Shown: positions 34,747 through 44,959, counted from the first letter of the stretch. The stretch is 64,000 nt of DNA from Pasteurellaceae bacterium (GCA_030528525.1 JAUMYT010000007.1:1-64000), one strand, 5' to 3'. The notes: generated by a model not told the origin, from the sequence alone. Numbers and translations are program-made.

Positions 34747-36738
34747 ATGAACCAACAACACCCATATATCAATCCGTATTTTATTAACGAACACGGCGAG
34801 CAAGTTGCCCCTGAAGCGGCGGTTTACGACAAAATCGCCGAGCTACTGAGAGAGCCAAAAGCCACAGCACTTGTGCCTGCGGTGCAGGTGTTTACCCAAG
34901 GCAAAAAAGCAGTGATTGAGCTGAACAAAAGCAGCACCGCCAACTGGACGCTGAGCCTTGAAAGGGGTGAGATCTTGTCAGGAAAGTGCAAAAAAGCCCA
35001 AATTGAACTGCCTGCGGACTTGCCGTTGGGCTATCACGAATTGAGTGTGGCAAAACACAAATGCCGAGTGATTATCACGCCTGAACGCTGTTTCCAGCCA
35101 AGCGAATTGCGTGAAGGCAAAAAATTGTGGGGCTCGATTTTACAGCTTTACACCCTGCGTTCTGAACGCAACTGGGGCGTGGGCGATTTTGGCGATTTGA
35201 AGCAATTTTTGGTCAAATTGGCGGAAAAAGGCGGCGATTTTGTCGGTTTAAATCCAATTCATTCGCTATTCCCTGCTAATCCTGAAGGAGCCAGTCCATA
35301 CAGCCCATCATCACGCCTATGGCAGAATGTGATTTACATTGATGTGGCGGCGGTCGATGCGTTCCAACAAAGCCCAGAAGCCCAAGCGTGGTTCTACTCT
35401 GATGAAGTGCAGCACCAACTGACACAAGCTCGCAACACCGATTATGTGGATTATTCAACGGTAATGCAGCTCAAATTGACCGCCCTTCGCCACGCCTTTG
35501 TGCAGTTCAACCGTCAAGACCAAACCGCCTTTGAGCAATTTATCGCCGAAAATGGCGACTCGTTGCTTGTTCAAGGCACCTTTGATGCCTTGCACCAATG
35601 GCTTTCGGATCAGTTACCAGAGCAATGGGGCTGGAGTTCGTGGGCGGAAAAATATCAAGCCTATCAAAGCCCTGCGGTCAAGCAGTTCCAAAATGAACAA
35701 TCGGCACTGGTGCGTTTTTATATGTGGTTGCAATTCTTGGCTCAACAACAGCTCAAAGCCTGCAATCAGCTTGCTAAACAGTTGGCAATGCCAATCGGCT
35801 TTTACCGTGATTTAGCCGTGGGCGTGGCAGACAACGGGGCAGAGACGTGGGCAGATAAACAGCTTTATGTGTTGGGTGCGTCCGTTGGGGCACCACCTGA
35901 TATTTTGGCACCGCAAGGGCAGAACTGGGGGCTGTCGCCAATGCACCCTGAAGTGTTGGCGGAGCGTGGCTATCAGCCGTTTATCGATCTGTTGCGAGCC
36001 AATATGAAAGATTGCGGGGCATTGCGAATCGACCACATTCTCGGTTTTGCCCGTATGTGGTGGGTGCCGAAGGGCGACAGTGCCAAAAACGGCGTATATG
36101 TGAAATATCCGTTGGACGATCTACTGGCGATTTTGGCATTAGAAAGCCAACGCCATCAATGTTTAGTGATTGCCGAAGCCTTAGGCACTGTGCCTGACGG
36201 TATGTTGGAATCGCTCGAACAAAAGGGCATTTTAGCCTACAACATCTTCTATTTTGAGTACGAAAATGGCGAAAGCAAACCGCTTGAAAACTACCCATAC
36301 CAAGCGATGACCACCCTCAGCACCCACGATTTACCCACGGTGCAAGGTTACTGGAAAGCCCACGATTTTGAGCTAGGCAAACAGTTCGGCGTGTATCCAA
36401 ATCCTGAGATTTTGGAGAACCTGCTCAAAACCCGCCACGACAACAAAACTGCGATTCGTGCTGCGGTGGAAAACGTGCAAGAGCTAGAGCCTGACTATAT
36501 GGGCATCACTCGCACCTTTAACCACCAGTTGCAAAGCTATGTGGCGGACACCAACAGCGTGCTGTTCGGCACGCAACCTGAAGATTGGCTGCATATGTTA
36601 GACCCTGTGAATATCCCAGGCACGAGCAACGAATATCCAAATTGGCGGCGTAAACTCAGCCATAACATCAGCGAAATTTTTGCCGATAGCGAGATTCAGC
36701 GGTTGTTACGGACGATTGAGCAGAAGCGTCGAAAATAA
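34747..36738 (+). CDS. malQ: 4-alpha-glucanotransferase (amylomaltase)
   Basis: Transfers glucan chains between maltodextrins, releasing glucose, in the cytoplasm. 663 residues, GH77 family: GVGDFGDLKQFL near 142, SPYSPSSRLWQNVIYID, ALRIDHILGFARMWWVP with the nucleophile Asp near 429, EALGTVPDGM with the acid Glu, and STHDLPTVQGYW. An uptake-signal-like element (34960-34993) is translated near residue 72-83. Last gene of the mal operon, closed by a strong terminator. Confidence 0.96.
   Translation: MNQQHPYINPYFINEHGEQVAPEAAVYDKIAELLREPKATALVPAVQVFTQGKKAVIELNKSSTANWTLSLERGEILSGKCKKAQIELPADLPLGYHELSVAKHKCRVIITPERCFQPSELREGKKLWGSILQLYTLRSERNWGVGDFGDLKQFLVKLAEKGGDFVGLNPIHSLFPANPEGASPYSPSSRLWQNVIYIDVAAVDAFQQSPEAQAWFYSDEVQHQLTQARNTDYVDYSTVMQLKLTALRHAFVQFNRQDQTAFEQFIAENGDSLLVQGTFDALHQWLSDQLPEQWGWSSWAEKYQAYQSPAVKQFQNEQSALVRFYMWLQFLAQQQLKACNQLAKQLAMPIGFYRDLAVGVADNGAETWADKQLYVLGASVGAPPDILAPQGQNWGLSPMHPEVLAERGYQPFIDLLRANMKDCGALRIDHILGFARMWWVPKGDSAKNGVYVKYPLDDLLAILALESQRHQCLVIAEALGTVPDGMLESLEQKGILAYNIFYFEYENGESKPLENYPYQAMTTLSTHDLPTVQGYWKAHDFELGKQFGVYPNPEILENLLKTRHDNKTAIRAAVENVQELEPDYMGITRTFNHQLQSYVADTNSVLFGTQPEDWLHMLDPVNIPGTSNEYPNWRRKLSHNISEIFADSEIQRLLRTIEQKRRK
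34960..34993 (+). repeat. Uptake-signal-like element (AGATCT subtype) inside malQ
   Basis: GAAAGGGGTGAGATCTTG with tail AAAGTGCAAAAA, read as ERGEILSGKCKKAQ in the N-terminal domain. Confidence 0.65.
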
Positions 36739-36746
36739 TCTCAAGT

Positions 36747-36780
36747 AAAAAGCGTTGTTCTATAGGGAACAACGCTTTTT
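36747..36780. terminator. Bidirectional terminator between malQ and the lipoprotein gene
   Basis: Stem AAAAAGCGTTGTTC / GAACAACGCTTTTT with a short loop; works for both convergent genes. Confidence 0.92.
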
Positions 36781-36789
36781 AGTGTATAT

Positions 36790-37320
36790 CTATTCTTGTG
36801 TGATGAATTTGTTCGTTAATTCTGCCTGCATTTGGTTCAATTCATTCGTGGATTGACTGAGTAATTGCATTTGTTCTTGAATGATCGTCTGCAATTCTGG
36901 TGCCGGTGAGAGCATTGCATTGACAGACGCGACAATCAGGCCATTTAATAACTCTAAATTTTCTTTTGCTTTGCGTTTTAAATGATCGACCTCGGCAGTT
37001 TGGATAGGTAATTTTTCAAATTCCTTAACCATATGTGCTGCTTTCTCTTGGAAAGTCACCACCGCTTGAACCATCTGTATTTTATCATCGGTTGCAATCT
37101 GTTGTTTCAATTCATCATAAATGATAGAAAAACTTTTCTCTTGCTCAACCTTCCAATTTAATAATGCTTGAAAATCTTGTTTTCCCTGTGCAATATCTGC
37201 TTTTGCCACGATCTGCTGTGCATTATCCTTTTTTTCTGTTGTTGGTTGTGAGGCTTGATCACAGCCTACAAGGAAAAGAGCAAGCAAGGTTGCAGTACTG
37301 AGTTTAGTCAATGAGTTCAT
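36790..37320 (-). CDS. Putative lipoprotein of unknown function
   Basis: 176 residues. Lipoprotein signal MNSLTKLSTATLLALFLVGC with lipidated Cys at residue 20, then a polar linker and a mostly alpha-helical, Gln/Glu/Leu-rich body (for example LQTIIQEQMQLLSQSTNELN) that could form coiled coils. No family recognised. AAGGA precedes ATG. It stands alone between malQ and ubiI. Confidence 0.8.
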   Translation of the reverse strand: MNSLTKLSTATLLALFLVGCDQASQPTTEKKDNAQQIVAKADIAQGKQDFQALLNWKVEQEKSFSIIYDELKQQIATDDKIQMVQAVVTFQEKAAHMVKEFEKLPIQTAEVDHLKRKAKENLELLNGLIVASVNAMLSPAPELQTIIQEQMQLLSQSTNELNQMQAELTNKFITQE

Positions 37321-37435
37321 AAAAATCCTTTATAAAAATGAAAATGATATCGCATTATACTATAAGACGCGACGTGGCTTCAGACAAGTCAGTTAATGAT
37401 TTGTTCTGTAAAATTTCGTGAAACTAGCCAAACGA

Positions 37436-38620
37436 TTAAAACCCCATTGTTTGTTCGATAAAGAATTTTTTCAACAAGGGATTTTTGTCGGTGGCAGCCA
37501 GCCCTACGCCACGCACGAATTTTTTGAGAGGATTGTCGCCGTGGAACAGCTCTTTCAGCCCTTTCATTGCGGCAAGCACTTTGATCGCTTCGGCTTTGCG
37601 TTTGCGTTCAAAACGGCGTAAATGGCGATATTCGCCGATGTCGTTGCCTTGTTTAAGCAGATGCTGTAATTCATCTGCCAAGGTGATCACATCGGCAAAA
37701 CCTAAATTCACGCCTAGCCCTGCCAAAGGGTGAATGGTGTGAGCGGCATCGCCCACTAAGGCAATCCGTGGTTGGGCAAAATCACGGGCGTAGCGAGCTA
37801 CAAGGGGGTAGATCCCACGCAAATTCTGCAAATCGCATAAGCCGAGCTGGTTATCAAAGGCAATGGTCAAGGCTTGGTTGAAGGTCTTCGCATCGCAACC
37901 TTGCAGAAATTCGGCTTGTTCTGGGGGGAGTGACCAGACAATCGAGCAGAGATGCGGATCTGCCAAAGGCAAAAACGCCAAAATGCTGTCTGGGGCAAAC
38001 ATTTGGCGAGCTGTTTGTTGGTGCGGTTCAGCGGTTTTCACATTACACACTAACGCCGTGTGTTGATAATCTTGGCTCACGAGTGGAATGTGGCTCTGAT
38101 TGCGTACCCACGAATTAGCACCGTCAGCCCCCACCACCAATTTTGCTGAGAGCATTTCGCCATTGTCTAAGGTTAAAAACGCCCCATTTTCACTCACGCC
38201 TAAACGCTGTGGCAGAGCGTGCAGGATTTCAACATTCTCTTGCTGGCTGACCTGTTGCCACAATGCCCATTGAATTTGCTGATTTTCAATAATAAAACCG
38301 AGCTGTTCTAGCCCCAGTTGTTTAATCAGCGGATCTTGGTTGTCAAAATGAATGTGTGCAAAGCTGTCTTTCTCTTTGACAAACATTTGCGAATACGGCG
38401 AAAGGCGATCTGGCGGAATCCGTTGCCACGCCCCGACGTTTTGCAACATTTGCTGACTGGCGAAGTTGATCGCACTCACTCGGTTGCTGATTTCATCGGT
38501 CGGTGGCGTAGGTTGTTGTTTCTCAATCAGTTTGATTTGGCAATCGATCTCGGCAAGCAAGGCACTCAATGCCAAGCCCACCATTCCACCGCCGACAATC
38601 ACAATATCTGCATTTTTCAT
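37436..38620 (-). CDS. ubiI: 2-octaprenylphenol hydroxylase UbiI (VisC)
   Basis: FAD monooxygenase of ubiquinone synthesis (C5 hydroxylation). 394 residues: ADIVIVGGGMVGLALSALL at the start, RVSAINFASQQML, VVGADGANSWVRN, and ALVGDAAHTIHPLAGLGVNL near 283, plus the HLCSIVWSL motif; closer to E. coli UbiI than to UbiH or UbiF. One base separates it from the rapZ stop, so it is the tail of the lpt-ptsN-rapZ cluster. Confidence 0.9.
   Translation of the reverse strand: MKNADIVIVGGGMVGLALSALLAEIDCQIKLIEKQQPTPPTDEISNRVSAINFASQQMLQNVGAWQRIPPDRLSPYSQMFVKEKDSFAHIHFDNQDPLIKQLGLEQLGFIIENQQIQWALWQQVSQQENVEILHALPQRLGVSENGAFLTLDNGEMLSAKLVVGADGANSWVRNQSHIPLVSQDYQHTALVCNVKTAEPHQQTARQMFAPDSILAFLPLADPHLCSIVWSLPPEQAEFLQGCDAKTFNQALTIAFDNQLGLCDLQNLRGIYPLVARYARDFAQPRIALVGDAAHTIHPLAGLGVNLGFADVITLADELQHLLKQGNDIGEYRHLRRFERKRKAEAIKVLAAMKGLKELFHGDNPLKKFVRGVGLAATDKNPLLKKFFIEQTMGF
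37800..37833 (+). repeat. Uptake-signal-like element inside ubiI
   Basis: ACAAGGGGGTAGATCC with tail TTCTGCAAA at the standard distance. Confidence 0.65.
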
Positions 38621-38621
38621 T

Positions 38622-39482
38622 TTAGGACTTCTTATGATGTTTTTCTAAACTGCGATGGCGAACCTGCACTTTTTTATCTCGGCTAGCAAAGTATTTCGCC
38701 AACTGTTCGGCAATAAACACAGAACGGTGCTTGCCCCCCGTGCAACCAATCGCAATGGTGAGATAACTGCGGTTGTTTTTTTCCAATTCGGGCAGCCATA
38801 AATCAAGATAATTGCGAGTGTGGTAAATAAACTGATGCACTTCCGTTTGACGTTCGAGAAAATCGATCACCGGCTGTTCAAGCCCTGTCATTGGGCGAAG
38901 TTCAGGGTTCCAATGGGGATTCGGCAGAAAACGCACGTCAAACACATAATCGGCATCGGCAGGCACGCCATATTTGAAGCCAAAAGACTCCACCACAATT
39001 TGCAACTCTTTTTCCGCCTTACCGTTGAGCAATTCACGCAATTTTTCGGCAAGTTCGTGGGCGGATAAATAAGTGGTGTCAATGATGTAATTGGCTTCTT
39101 GTTGCAAAGGTTGGAGTAATTTATCTTCTAAATCAATGGCACTTTCAAGGGAAAGATCTTGGCTAGACAACGGGTGCAAACGGCGAGAGTCGCTGTAACG
39201 GCGAATCAACGTTTTGCGTCCGCAATCAAGGAAAATAATTTTGCGTTCAATGCTCTCGGGCAGTTGTTTTAAGACTTGCTCCAAAATTTCAGGGCTTTCT
39301 GGCAAATTACGAATATCCAAGCTGACCACCGCCGAGCGGTCTGATTTGGCTAAAAATTCAGCTAATTGCGGAATTAACAGTAGCGGAATGTTATCCACAC
39401 AATAATAGCCCACATCTTCCAACGCTCGTAGAGCGACCGATTTGCCCGCCCCCGAACGTCCACTAATGATCACGAATTCCAT
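38622..39482 (-). CDS. rapZ: RNase adapter protein RapZ
   Basis: 286 residues from [15 protein letters not shown]; the frame start at 39539 lies inside ptsN and is not used. P-loop GRSGAGKS at 8-15; C-terminal domain with [19 protein letters not shown] and [11 protein letters not shown]. In E. coli RapZ binds GlmZ/GlmY small RNAs and guides RNase E, tuning glucosamine-6-phosphate synthesis. Overlaps ptsN by 20 bases. Confidence 0.95.
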   Translation of the reverse strand: MEFVIISGRSGAGKSVALRALEDVGYYCVDNIPLLLIPQLAEFLAKSDRSAVVSLDIRNLPESPEILEQVLKQLPESIERKIIFLDCGRKTLIRRYSDSRRLHPLSSQDLSLESAIDLEDKLLQPLQQEANYIIDTTYLSAHELAEKLRELLNGKAEKELQIVVESFGFKYGVPADADYVFDVRFLPNPHWNPELRPMTGLEQPVIDFLERQTEVHQFIYHTRNYLDLWLPELEKNNRSYLTIAIGCTGGKHRSVFIAEQLAKYFASRDKKVQVRHRSLEKHHKKS

Positions 39483-40023
39483 CTTCTTGCCCTTGTTCTT
39501 GCTGTTGTTGGTTGAGTTCGTCAAAATGCTGATCAGCATAGAATAAAATGTGCCAAATGTCGTCGGCAGACGTGGCTGATCGGAGTTGTTTCAACAGATT
39601 TTTATCATTCAGCCGTTCTGCTAAGTCTGCCAAACCCGATTTATATGCCGCACAGCTCTGCTCAGGGAAAAGAATGGCATAGATCAAATCCACTTCTTTA
39701 TGATCTTCAGCATCATAATCAATCGGCATTTCAAGCTGGACAAAGACCACAAAAGGTTTATCTAAGGTGATATGAGCATTATTCGGCAGTTTGGCGTGGG
39801 GCAATGCGACCCCGTGATTTAAGGCGGTGGTGCCTAATTTTTCTCGTTTGAACAGTTGCGAAAAACACGCTACGGCACAGAGTTGATCGTCAGTAGGGCA
39901 TTGATATTGTTGATTGAGCTGTTCTGCCACCAGTTTGCCGATATATTCTAAGGCTCGCTTTTTGCTGGAAAGAAAAACGCCTTGATGGATCTGTTCAGGC
40001 TGAAGAAATTCGGTCAGTTTCAT
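39463..40023 (-). CDS. ptsN: Nitrogen-type PTS enzyme IIA
   Basis: 186 residues from [16 protein letters not shown]; phosphoryl-acceptor His in the motif [11 protein letters not shown] (His about 72). A regulatory rather than transport PTS component. In enterics ptsN follows rpoN and hpf; here both are missing and ptsN follows lptB directly, with a pair of uptake-signal-like elements in the gap. The Gln/Glu-rich end ([14 protein letters not shown]) overlaps rapZ. Confidence 0.93.
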   Translation of the reverse strand: MKLTEFLQPEQIHQGVFLSSKKRALEYIGKLVAEQLNQQYQCPTDDQLCAVACFSQLFKREKLGTTALNHGVALPHAKLPNNAHITLDKPFVVFVQLEMPIDYDAEDHKEVDLIYAILFPEQSCAAYKSGLADLAERLNDKNLLKQLRSATSADDIWHILFYADQHFDELNQQQQEQGQEDGIRDH

Positions 40024-40034
40024 AGTTGTTAAGT

Positions 40035-40105
40035 ACAAGGGGGTAGATTTGATGAAAAAAGTGCAAATCGGTTTTGCATTTTATGAGCAAGATCTTACCC
40101 CTTGC
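40035..40105. repeat. Head-to-head pair of uptake-signal-like elements between lptB and ptsN
   Basis: Forward copy 40035-40068 (ACAAGGGGGTAGATTT, tail AAAGTGCAAA) and reverse copy 40072-40105 (GCAAGGGGTAAGATCTTG, tail AATGCAAAA). As a long inverted repeat it could fold in the mRNA between the genes. Confidence 0.8.
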
Positions 40106-40108
40106 AGA

Positions 40109-40834
40109 TTAAAGTTTGAATTGGTCGCCGAGATAAACCCGTTTTACATCGGCATTTTCTAAGACTTCGGCAGGCGTGCCGCTGGCAATCATTTGACCGC
40201 TGCCAACAATGTAGGCTCGTTCGCACACGTCCAAGGTTTCACGCACATTGTGGTCGGTAATCAACACGCCCAAGCCACGTTCTTTCAGGTTCACGATGAT
40301 CTTTTTGATGTCAATGACCGAAATCGGATCGACCCCTGCAAATGGCTCGTCTAGCAAAATAAACTGCGGATTAGCCGCTAACGCACGAGCAATCTCCACA
40401 CGGCGGCGTTCCCCCCCGGAAAGCGACTGCCCAAGGCTGTTGCGAATATGTTCGATATGAAATTCAGAAATCAGCTCATCGGCTCTGGCTTTTCGCTGTT
40501 TATCGTTTAAATCTTTGCGAATTTGCAATACCGCCATTAGGTTGTCGTAAACACTTAAACGGCGGAAAATCGAGGCTTCCTGCGGTAAATAGCCAATGCC
40601 CTGTTTGGCTCGCTCGTGCATCGGCAGAACGCTGATGTCCCGATCATCAATACGAATTTTACCTTGATCGTGGCGAACAAGACCAACCACCATATAGAAT
40701 GTCGTGGTTTTCCCTGCCCCATTCGGGCCGAGCAATCCCACAATTTCGCCTGCCTTGACGTTTAAACTCACGTCTTTTACCACTTGGCGGCTTTTGTAAC
40801 TTTTAGCTAAATGTTCTGCGTACAGCGTTGGCAT
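40109..40834 (-). CDS. lptB: LPS export ABC ATPase LptB
   Basis: 241 residues. Walker [10 protein letters not shown] at about 35-43, Q-loop [12 protein letters not shown], signature [15 protein letters not shown], Walker [15 protein letters not shown]-loop ITDHNVRET. Powers extraction of lipooligosaccharide from the inner membrane with LptFG and LptC. Follows lptA by 11 bases. Confidence 0.97.
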   Translation of the reverse strand: MPTLYAEHLAKSYKSRQVVKDVSLNVKAGEIVGLLGPNGAGKTTTFYMVVGLVRHDQGKIRIDDRDISVLPMHERAKQGIGYLPQEASIFRRLSVYDNLMAVLQIRKDLNDKQRKARADELISEFHIEHIRNSLGQSLSGGERRRVEIARALAANPQFILLDEPFAGVDPISVIDIKKIIVNLKERGLGVLITDHNVRETLDVCERAYIVGSGQMIASGTPAEVLENADVKRVYLGDQFKL

Positions 40835-40845
40835 TCGATACTCTA

Positions 40846-41370
40846 CTATTTTTTCAATGGACTGTTTCGGTTAGATTTTTCTTGCAATTGGGCTGGCATC
40901 AGCACAGTTTTTACACGGCGTTTTTGCCCACTACTCGCTTTCAATTGCTGCTTTTTCACATCGTAAGTAATACGTTCAGCTTGAATAAAGCTATCAAGCT
41001 GCTTTAATTCAGCATTACCGATTAAGGTCAAAAATTCCGTACCAAGATCGTACTGCACACGGTTGGCTTTACCTTGCACTGGCTTACCGTTATCCATCAT
41101 TTGTTGAAAATGCACAGGTGAGCCTTGGGCATCAATTTTCTCTTTTTTCCCTTCTTGACGCGTAATGGTGACTTTTGCTGCATTGATTTTAATTGAGCCT
41201 TGAGTAATCACCACATTGTCAGTGAGTACTAATACATTTTTTTCCATATCAAGGGATTGACTGCCTGAATCAATGTGAATCGGCTGTTCCGTATCGCCTT
41301 TCAAAGCGTAAGCTTGTTGAGTAAATACTAAACAAGCACCAAATAAGAGGGCATTTTTAAGTAGTTTCAT
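40846..41370 (-). CDS. lptA: Periplasmic LPS bridge protein LptA
   Basis: 174 residues. Signal peptide ending near QQAYA, then the OstA-type domain: [66 protein letters not shown]. Carries lipooligosaccharide across the periplasm between LptC and LptD. Confidence 0.94.
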   Translation of the reverse strand: MKLLKNALLFGACLVFTQQAYALKGDTEQPIHIDSGSQSLDMEKNVLVLTDNVVITQGSIKINAAKVTITRQEGKKEKIDAQGSPVHFQQMMDNGKPVQGKANRVQYDLGTEFLTLIGNAELKQLDSFIQAERITYDVKKQQLKASSGQKRRVKTVLMPAQLQEKSNRNSPLKK

Positions 41371-41397
41371 AGTCTTCCTTTATTAAGAAGAGGATGG

Positions 41398-41976
41398 TTA
41401 AGGTTTAATCACCGAGGGGGCAATGTGTGTTTTGACATCACGTTTTAAGGTAGCTGTCTGCTTTTTCAAGTTGCCCGACAATCCAGTGCCAGTACTAATA
41501 AAGCCCATACCTTCTGATTTCACCACTTGTTCTGTTTCAATATCTTGCGTAGTTAAGTTAATCAAAAGTTGCTGTGTTTCAATGGCACTTAAACGTGTAT
41601 TCTCTTCCAAATTCTTCAACTTTACATTGCCGGTTAATATCAAAATTTTGTCTTTGTTGATTTCAGCTTTATCTGCACTGATTTGCCACTGCTTAAGTGT
41701 CGTCTCAGGATCGAATAAATTTAACAACGGCTGTAAAAATTCGGTACGCTCCGTGCCTTCATAATGCTGGATTTTTCTTGCTTGAGCGAAATACTGTGGT
41801 TTCCCACTTAAATCATAAACCATTGTTTGTACTCGTGTACCTTGATATTCAGGCGCACCTTCACGTTTAATTAAATCAGCTAACCCCAAATTATCAGTGT
41901 TTTTCTGGCTAAAATACCAACCAATTAAGACCGCAACAATCAGTAATAAAATCAGGTTTAAACGGATATTCATCAT
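41398..41976 (-). CDS. lptC: LPS export protein LptC
   Basis: 192 residues, slightly short family member. One N-terminal membrane helix (LNLILLLIVAVLIGWYFS), then a periplasmic beta domain (YDLSGKPQYFAQARKIQHYEGTERTEF, ILILTGNVKLKN). Two ATGs in tandem at the start; either fits. First gene of lptC-lptA-lptB-ptsN-rapZ-ubiI, all in one direction. Confidence 0.92.
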   Translation of the reverse strand: MMNIRLNLILLLIVAVLIGWYFSQKNTDNLGLADLIKREGAPEYQGTRVQTMVYDLSGKPQYFAQARKIQHYEGTERTEFLQPLLNLFDPETTLKQWQISADKAEINKDKILILTGNVKLKNLEENTRLSAIETQQLLINLTTQDIETEQVVKSEGMGFISTGTGLSGNLKKQTATLKRDVKTHIAPSVIKP

Positions 41977-42066
41977 CTCTTTTCACCAAGTTAATTAGGG
42001 CTGAATTGTAGCATAAGTTTTAAAAGCAATATAGAACTCCCACTCTTTATGAGCTATAAACAACAA

Positions 42067-42093
42067 AACCCTAAGGATAACTATCCTTAGGGT
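42067..42093 (-). terminator. Terminator of potD
   Basis: Stem ACCCTAAGGATA / TATCCTTAGGGT with a 3-base loop; on the minus strand a TTTTGTTGTTT tail follows. Confidence 0.88.
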
Positions 42094-42115
42094 CTGATAT
42101 ATTAATGCAAGATTA

Positions 42116-43153
42116 TTATTTTGCTGCTTTTAATTGTTGATAGTATTTTTCATAAAGCTCAATCGCATCGCCCACATCATCTTGCCATTGGCTTTGTTGC
42201 AATACTTCTGACGTTGGGTAGATGGCTGGATCTTCGGTAATTTCTTTCGGAAGATTTGGCAAGGCTTTCACGTTAGAAGTTGGATAACCGATTTCTAAGG
42301 TTAATTTTTCTGCCACTGGTGCACTTAACAAGTAGTTGATTAACTTATGAGCCGCATCAACGTTTTTCGCATTCGATGGAATCGCTAAGTTATCCACCCA
42401 AAGCACTGGGCCTTCTTTCGGGAACACCATATCGACAGGGGCTTGCTCTTTCTTCGCAATACGCACAGAGCCGTTCCATAATTGACCCACGCTCACTTCG
42501 CCTGAAATGAATGAGTTCGCTGGGTTGTCAGAACTGAATGCCAATACGTTTGGACGTAATTTTAACAACTCTTCGTAAGCGGCTTTGATTTCAGCAGGAT
42601 CGGTGGTGTTCGGGCTTTTGCCTAATTTTAACAACGCAATGTTGAATACTTCACGTGCATCGTCTAACAGTTGTACTTTACCTTTAAAGTCTGCGTTCCA
42701 TAAATCCGCCCAAGAGGTGAATTTATCACCTTTGTACTCGTCAGTATTAAACGCAATACCTGGTGCACCTAATAATTGTGGTAAAGAGTATTTATTGCCT
42801 TTATCGTAAGGTTTGTCTAACCAGTCTGGGTTTAAGTCTTGAATCACAGGTAATTTACTGTGGTCAAGCTCCATTAACATCCCTTCACGTGCCATTTTTG
42901 ACACAAAGTAGTTGGTTGGTGCGATCACATCGTAACCACCGTCTTTACCTTGAATCTTTAATTTCGCATACATTGTTTCGTTTGATTCAAGGGTAGAAAC
43001 TTCAACTTTAATGCCAGTTTCTTTGGTAAATTGATCTAACAAACCTTCAGGCACATATTCAGTCCAAGTGTAAAGGTGAACCGTTTGATTCGCCATTGCA
43101 TTTGCACCAAACATTACCATACCAGAAGTTAAAGCCACGGCCCATTTTTTCAT
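42116..43153 (-). CDS. potD: Spermidine/putrescine-binding periplasmic protein PotD
   Basis: 345 residues. Signal peptide MKKWAVALTSGMVMFGANAMA. PotD motifs: VHLYTWTEYVPEGLLDQFTKETG, YDVIAPTNYFVSKMAREGML, GQLWNGSVRIAK, GPVLWVDNLAIPSNAKN. No potABC beside it; solitary potD copies are common in this family. The upstream gap (43154-43406) holds one uptake-signal-like element and short homopolymer runs only. Confidence 0.94.
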   Translation of the reverse strand: MKKWAVALTSGMVMFGANAMANQTVHLYTWTEYVPEGLLDQFTKETGIKVEVSTLESNETMYAKLKIQGKDGGYDVIAPTNYFVSKMAREGMLMELDHSKLPVIQDLNPDWLDKPYDKGNKYSLPQLLGAPGIAFNTDEYKGDKFTSWADLWNADFKGKVQLLDDAREVFNIALLKLGKSPNTTDPAEIKAAYEELLKLRPNVLAFSSDNPANSFISGEVSVGQLWNGSVRIAKKEQAPVDMVFPKEGPVLWVDNLAIPSNAKNVDAAHKLINYLLSAPVAEKLTLEIGYPTSNVKALPNLPKEITEDPAIYPTSEVLQQSQWQDDVGDAIELYEKYYQQLKAAK

Positions 43154-43358
43154 CTACGTTTTCTCCAAATAATGAGTCAAAAAAAGTGGTTGGATTGCTC
43201 CAAAAATTTACACGTCTTGAACCAAGTCAAAGACGGTGGGCATTCTAAGCCCCCCCCTATATTTTGCAAGCTTTTTATTGCCTAAAATGCGTTTTTTTTG
43301 TGCAGATTAGCCTAAAAAAAGCACAACTTTTCATACTCTTCCTTTTATATCATAGATG

Positions 43359-43392
43359 ACAAGGGGGTGAGAAAAGCTGAGATTTTGCAAAA
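43359..43392 (+). repeat. Uptake-signal-like element between potD and rng
   Basis: ACAAGGGGGTGAGAAAA with tail GATTTTGCAAAA, just beyond the rng stop. Confidence 0.75.
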
Positions 43393-43406
43393 TCACTGCT
43401 TGGAAA

Positions 43407-44882
43407 TTACATCACCACCACATCAAACTGATCTTGGTGGTAATACGGCTCGATTTTAATTTCGACTTTTTTACCTAAGAACACTTCTAATTCAGCAAGT
43501 AAGGCGTGGGATTCTTCGTTGATCAAATACTCCCCCACATTGCGTGATGCGTACACCACATAACGCTCCGAACGGTAGAGATGATGCACTCGCACGATTT
43601 CTCGCAAAATCTCGTAGCAAATGGTTTCCACGGTTTTGATCGTGCCACGCCCTTTGCACGAAGAGCAATCACAGCACAATACACGCTCTAAACTTTCACG
43701 GGTGCGTTTGCGGGTCATTTCCACCAACCCAAGCTGAGTAAAGCCGTTTACATTGGTTTTCACTCGGTCGCCTTTCAATGCCTGTTCAAGCGATTCCAAC
43801 ACTCGCAGGCGATGCTCTTCTTCCTGCATATCAATAAAATCAATGATGATAATGCCGCCAAGATTTCGCAGTTGCAGTTGATGAGCAATGGCTTGGGTCG
43901 CTTCAATATTGGTGTTGAAAATGGTGTGAGCCAAATTGCGATGCCCCACAAATGCCCCCGTGTTGATGTCAATGGTTGTCATCGCCTCGGTCTGCTCAAT
44001 AATCAGATAACCGCCCGATTTCAGTTCCACTCGTTTATCAAGGGCTTTTTGAATGCCATCTTCCACCCGATACACATCAAACAGCGGTTGCGTGCCATTA
44101 TAAAGGCTGACGTTTTGGGTCAGTTCAGGCATAAATTCGCTCAAAAATTCTTTGACTTGCTCGAAGGTGGTTCTAGAGTCAATTTGAATCGATTTGATCT
44201 GCGTGCCAACGAAATCACGCAACACCCGTTGAGCCAATGCCAACTCGCCATAGAGCATTGATTTAGTTGGATATTTTGCTTTACGCTCTAACACTTTTCG
44301 CCACAGCCGTTTGAGAAACGCAACATCTTGTTGCAAACTTTCTTCGCTCACTTCTTCCGCCGCCGTTCGCACGATAAAACCGCCTAATTCATCGCAGTAC
44401 GGCTCGACTAAGGCTTTCAATCGCTCTCGCTCCGCCTCGCTTTCAATCCGTTGCGATACACCCACGTGACTGTTTTCAGGCATAAAAACTAAATAGCGAG
44501 AAGGCAAGGTAATGTCGGTCGTGAGCCTTGCCCCTTTGGTACCGAGCGGATCTTTGACCACCTGCACTACAATATCCTGCCCTTCTCGCACCAATTCGCT
44601 GATGTTTTTGACCACGAACTGCTTTTTCTCATTTTCATCGACACATTCGGTGTGGGAAACGATGTCAGAGGCGTGCAAAAACGCCGCTTTTTCTAAACCA
44701 ATATCCACAAATGCCGACTGCATACCTGGCAACACTCTCGTCACCTTGCCCTTATAAATATTGCCGACAATACCCCGCTTAGCTTCTCGCTCAATATGGA
44801 CTTCCTTTAAAATCCCGTCTTCCAGCAATGCCACCCGTGTTTCGCTCGGTGTCACATTGACCAATAATTCTGCCTGTCGCAT
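43407..44882 (-). CDS. rng: Ribonuclease G
   Basis: 491 residues. Endoribonuclease that trims the 5' end of 16S rRNA and acts in mRNA decay. N-terminal AELLVNVTPSETRVALLEDG, S1 domain GNIYKGKVTRVLPGMQSAFV, catalytic metal site TIDINTGAFVG with Asp, and the zinc-link CCDCSSCKGRG. No long C-terminal scaffold, so RNase G and not RNase E. Confidence 0.96.
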   Translation of the reverse strand: MRQAELLVNVTPSETRVALLEDGILKEVHIEREAKRGIVGNIYKGKVTRVLPGMQSAFVDIGLEKAAFLHASDIVSHTECVDENEKKQFVVKNISELVREGQDIVVQVVKDPLGTKGARLTTDITLPSRYLVFMPENSHVGVSQRIESEAERERLKALVEPYCDELGGFIVRTAAEEVSEESLQQDVAFLKRLWRKVLERKAKYPTKSMLYGELALAQRVLRDFVGTQIKSIQIDSRTTFEQVKEFLSEFMPELTQNVSLYNGTQPLFDVYRVEDGIQKALDKRVELKSGGYLIIEQTEAMTTIDINTGAFVGHRNLAHTIFNTNIEATQAIAHQLQLRNLGGIIIIDFIDMQEEEHRLRVLESLEQALKGDRVKTNVNGFTQLGLVEMTRKRTRESLERVLCCDCSSCKGRGTIKTVETICYEILREIVRVHHLYRSERYVVYASRNVGEYLINEESHALLAELEVFLGKKVEIKIEPYYHQDQFDVVVM

Positions 44883-44925
44883 ATTTTCTTACCTGAATCT
44901 AAAAAATTGCCCGATTTTACCCTAA

Positions 44926-44959
44926 ACAAGCGGTGAGTTTGTGAAAATTTTTACAGATT
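44926..44959 (+). repeat. Ordinary uptake signal core upstream of rng
   Basis: ACAAGCGGTGAGTTT with a decayed tail TTTTTACAG. A more degenerate neighbour (ACAACGAGGGG, tail TTTTTGCAAAA) follows at 44992-45026. Confidence 0.6.
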
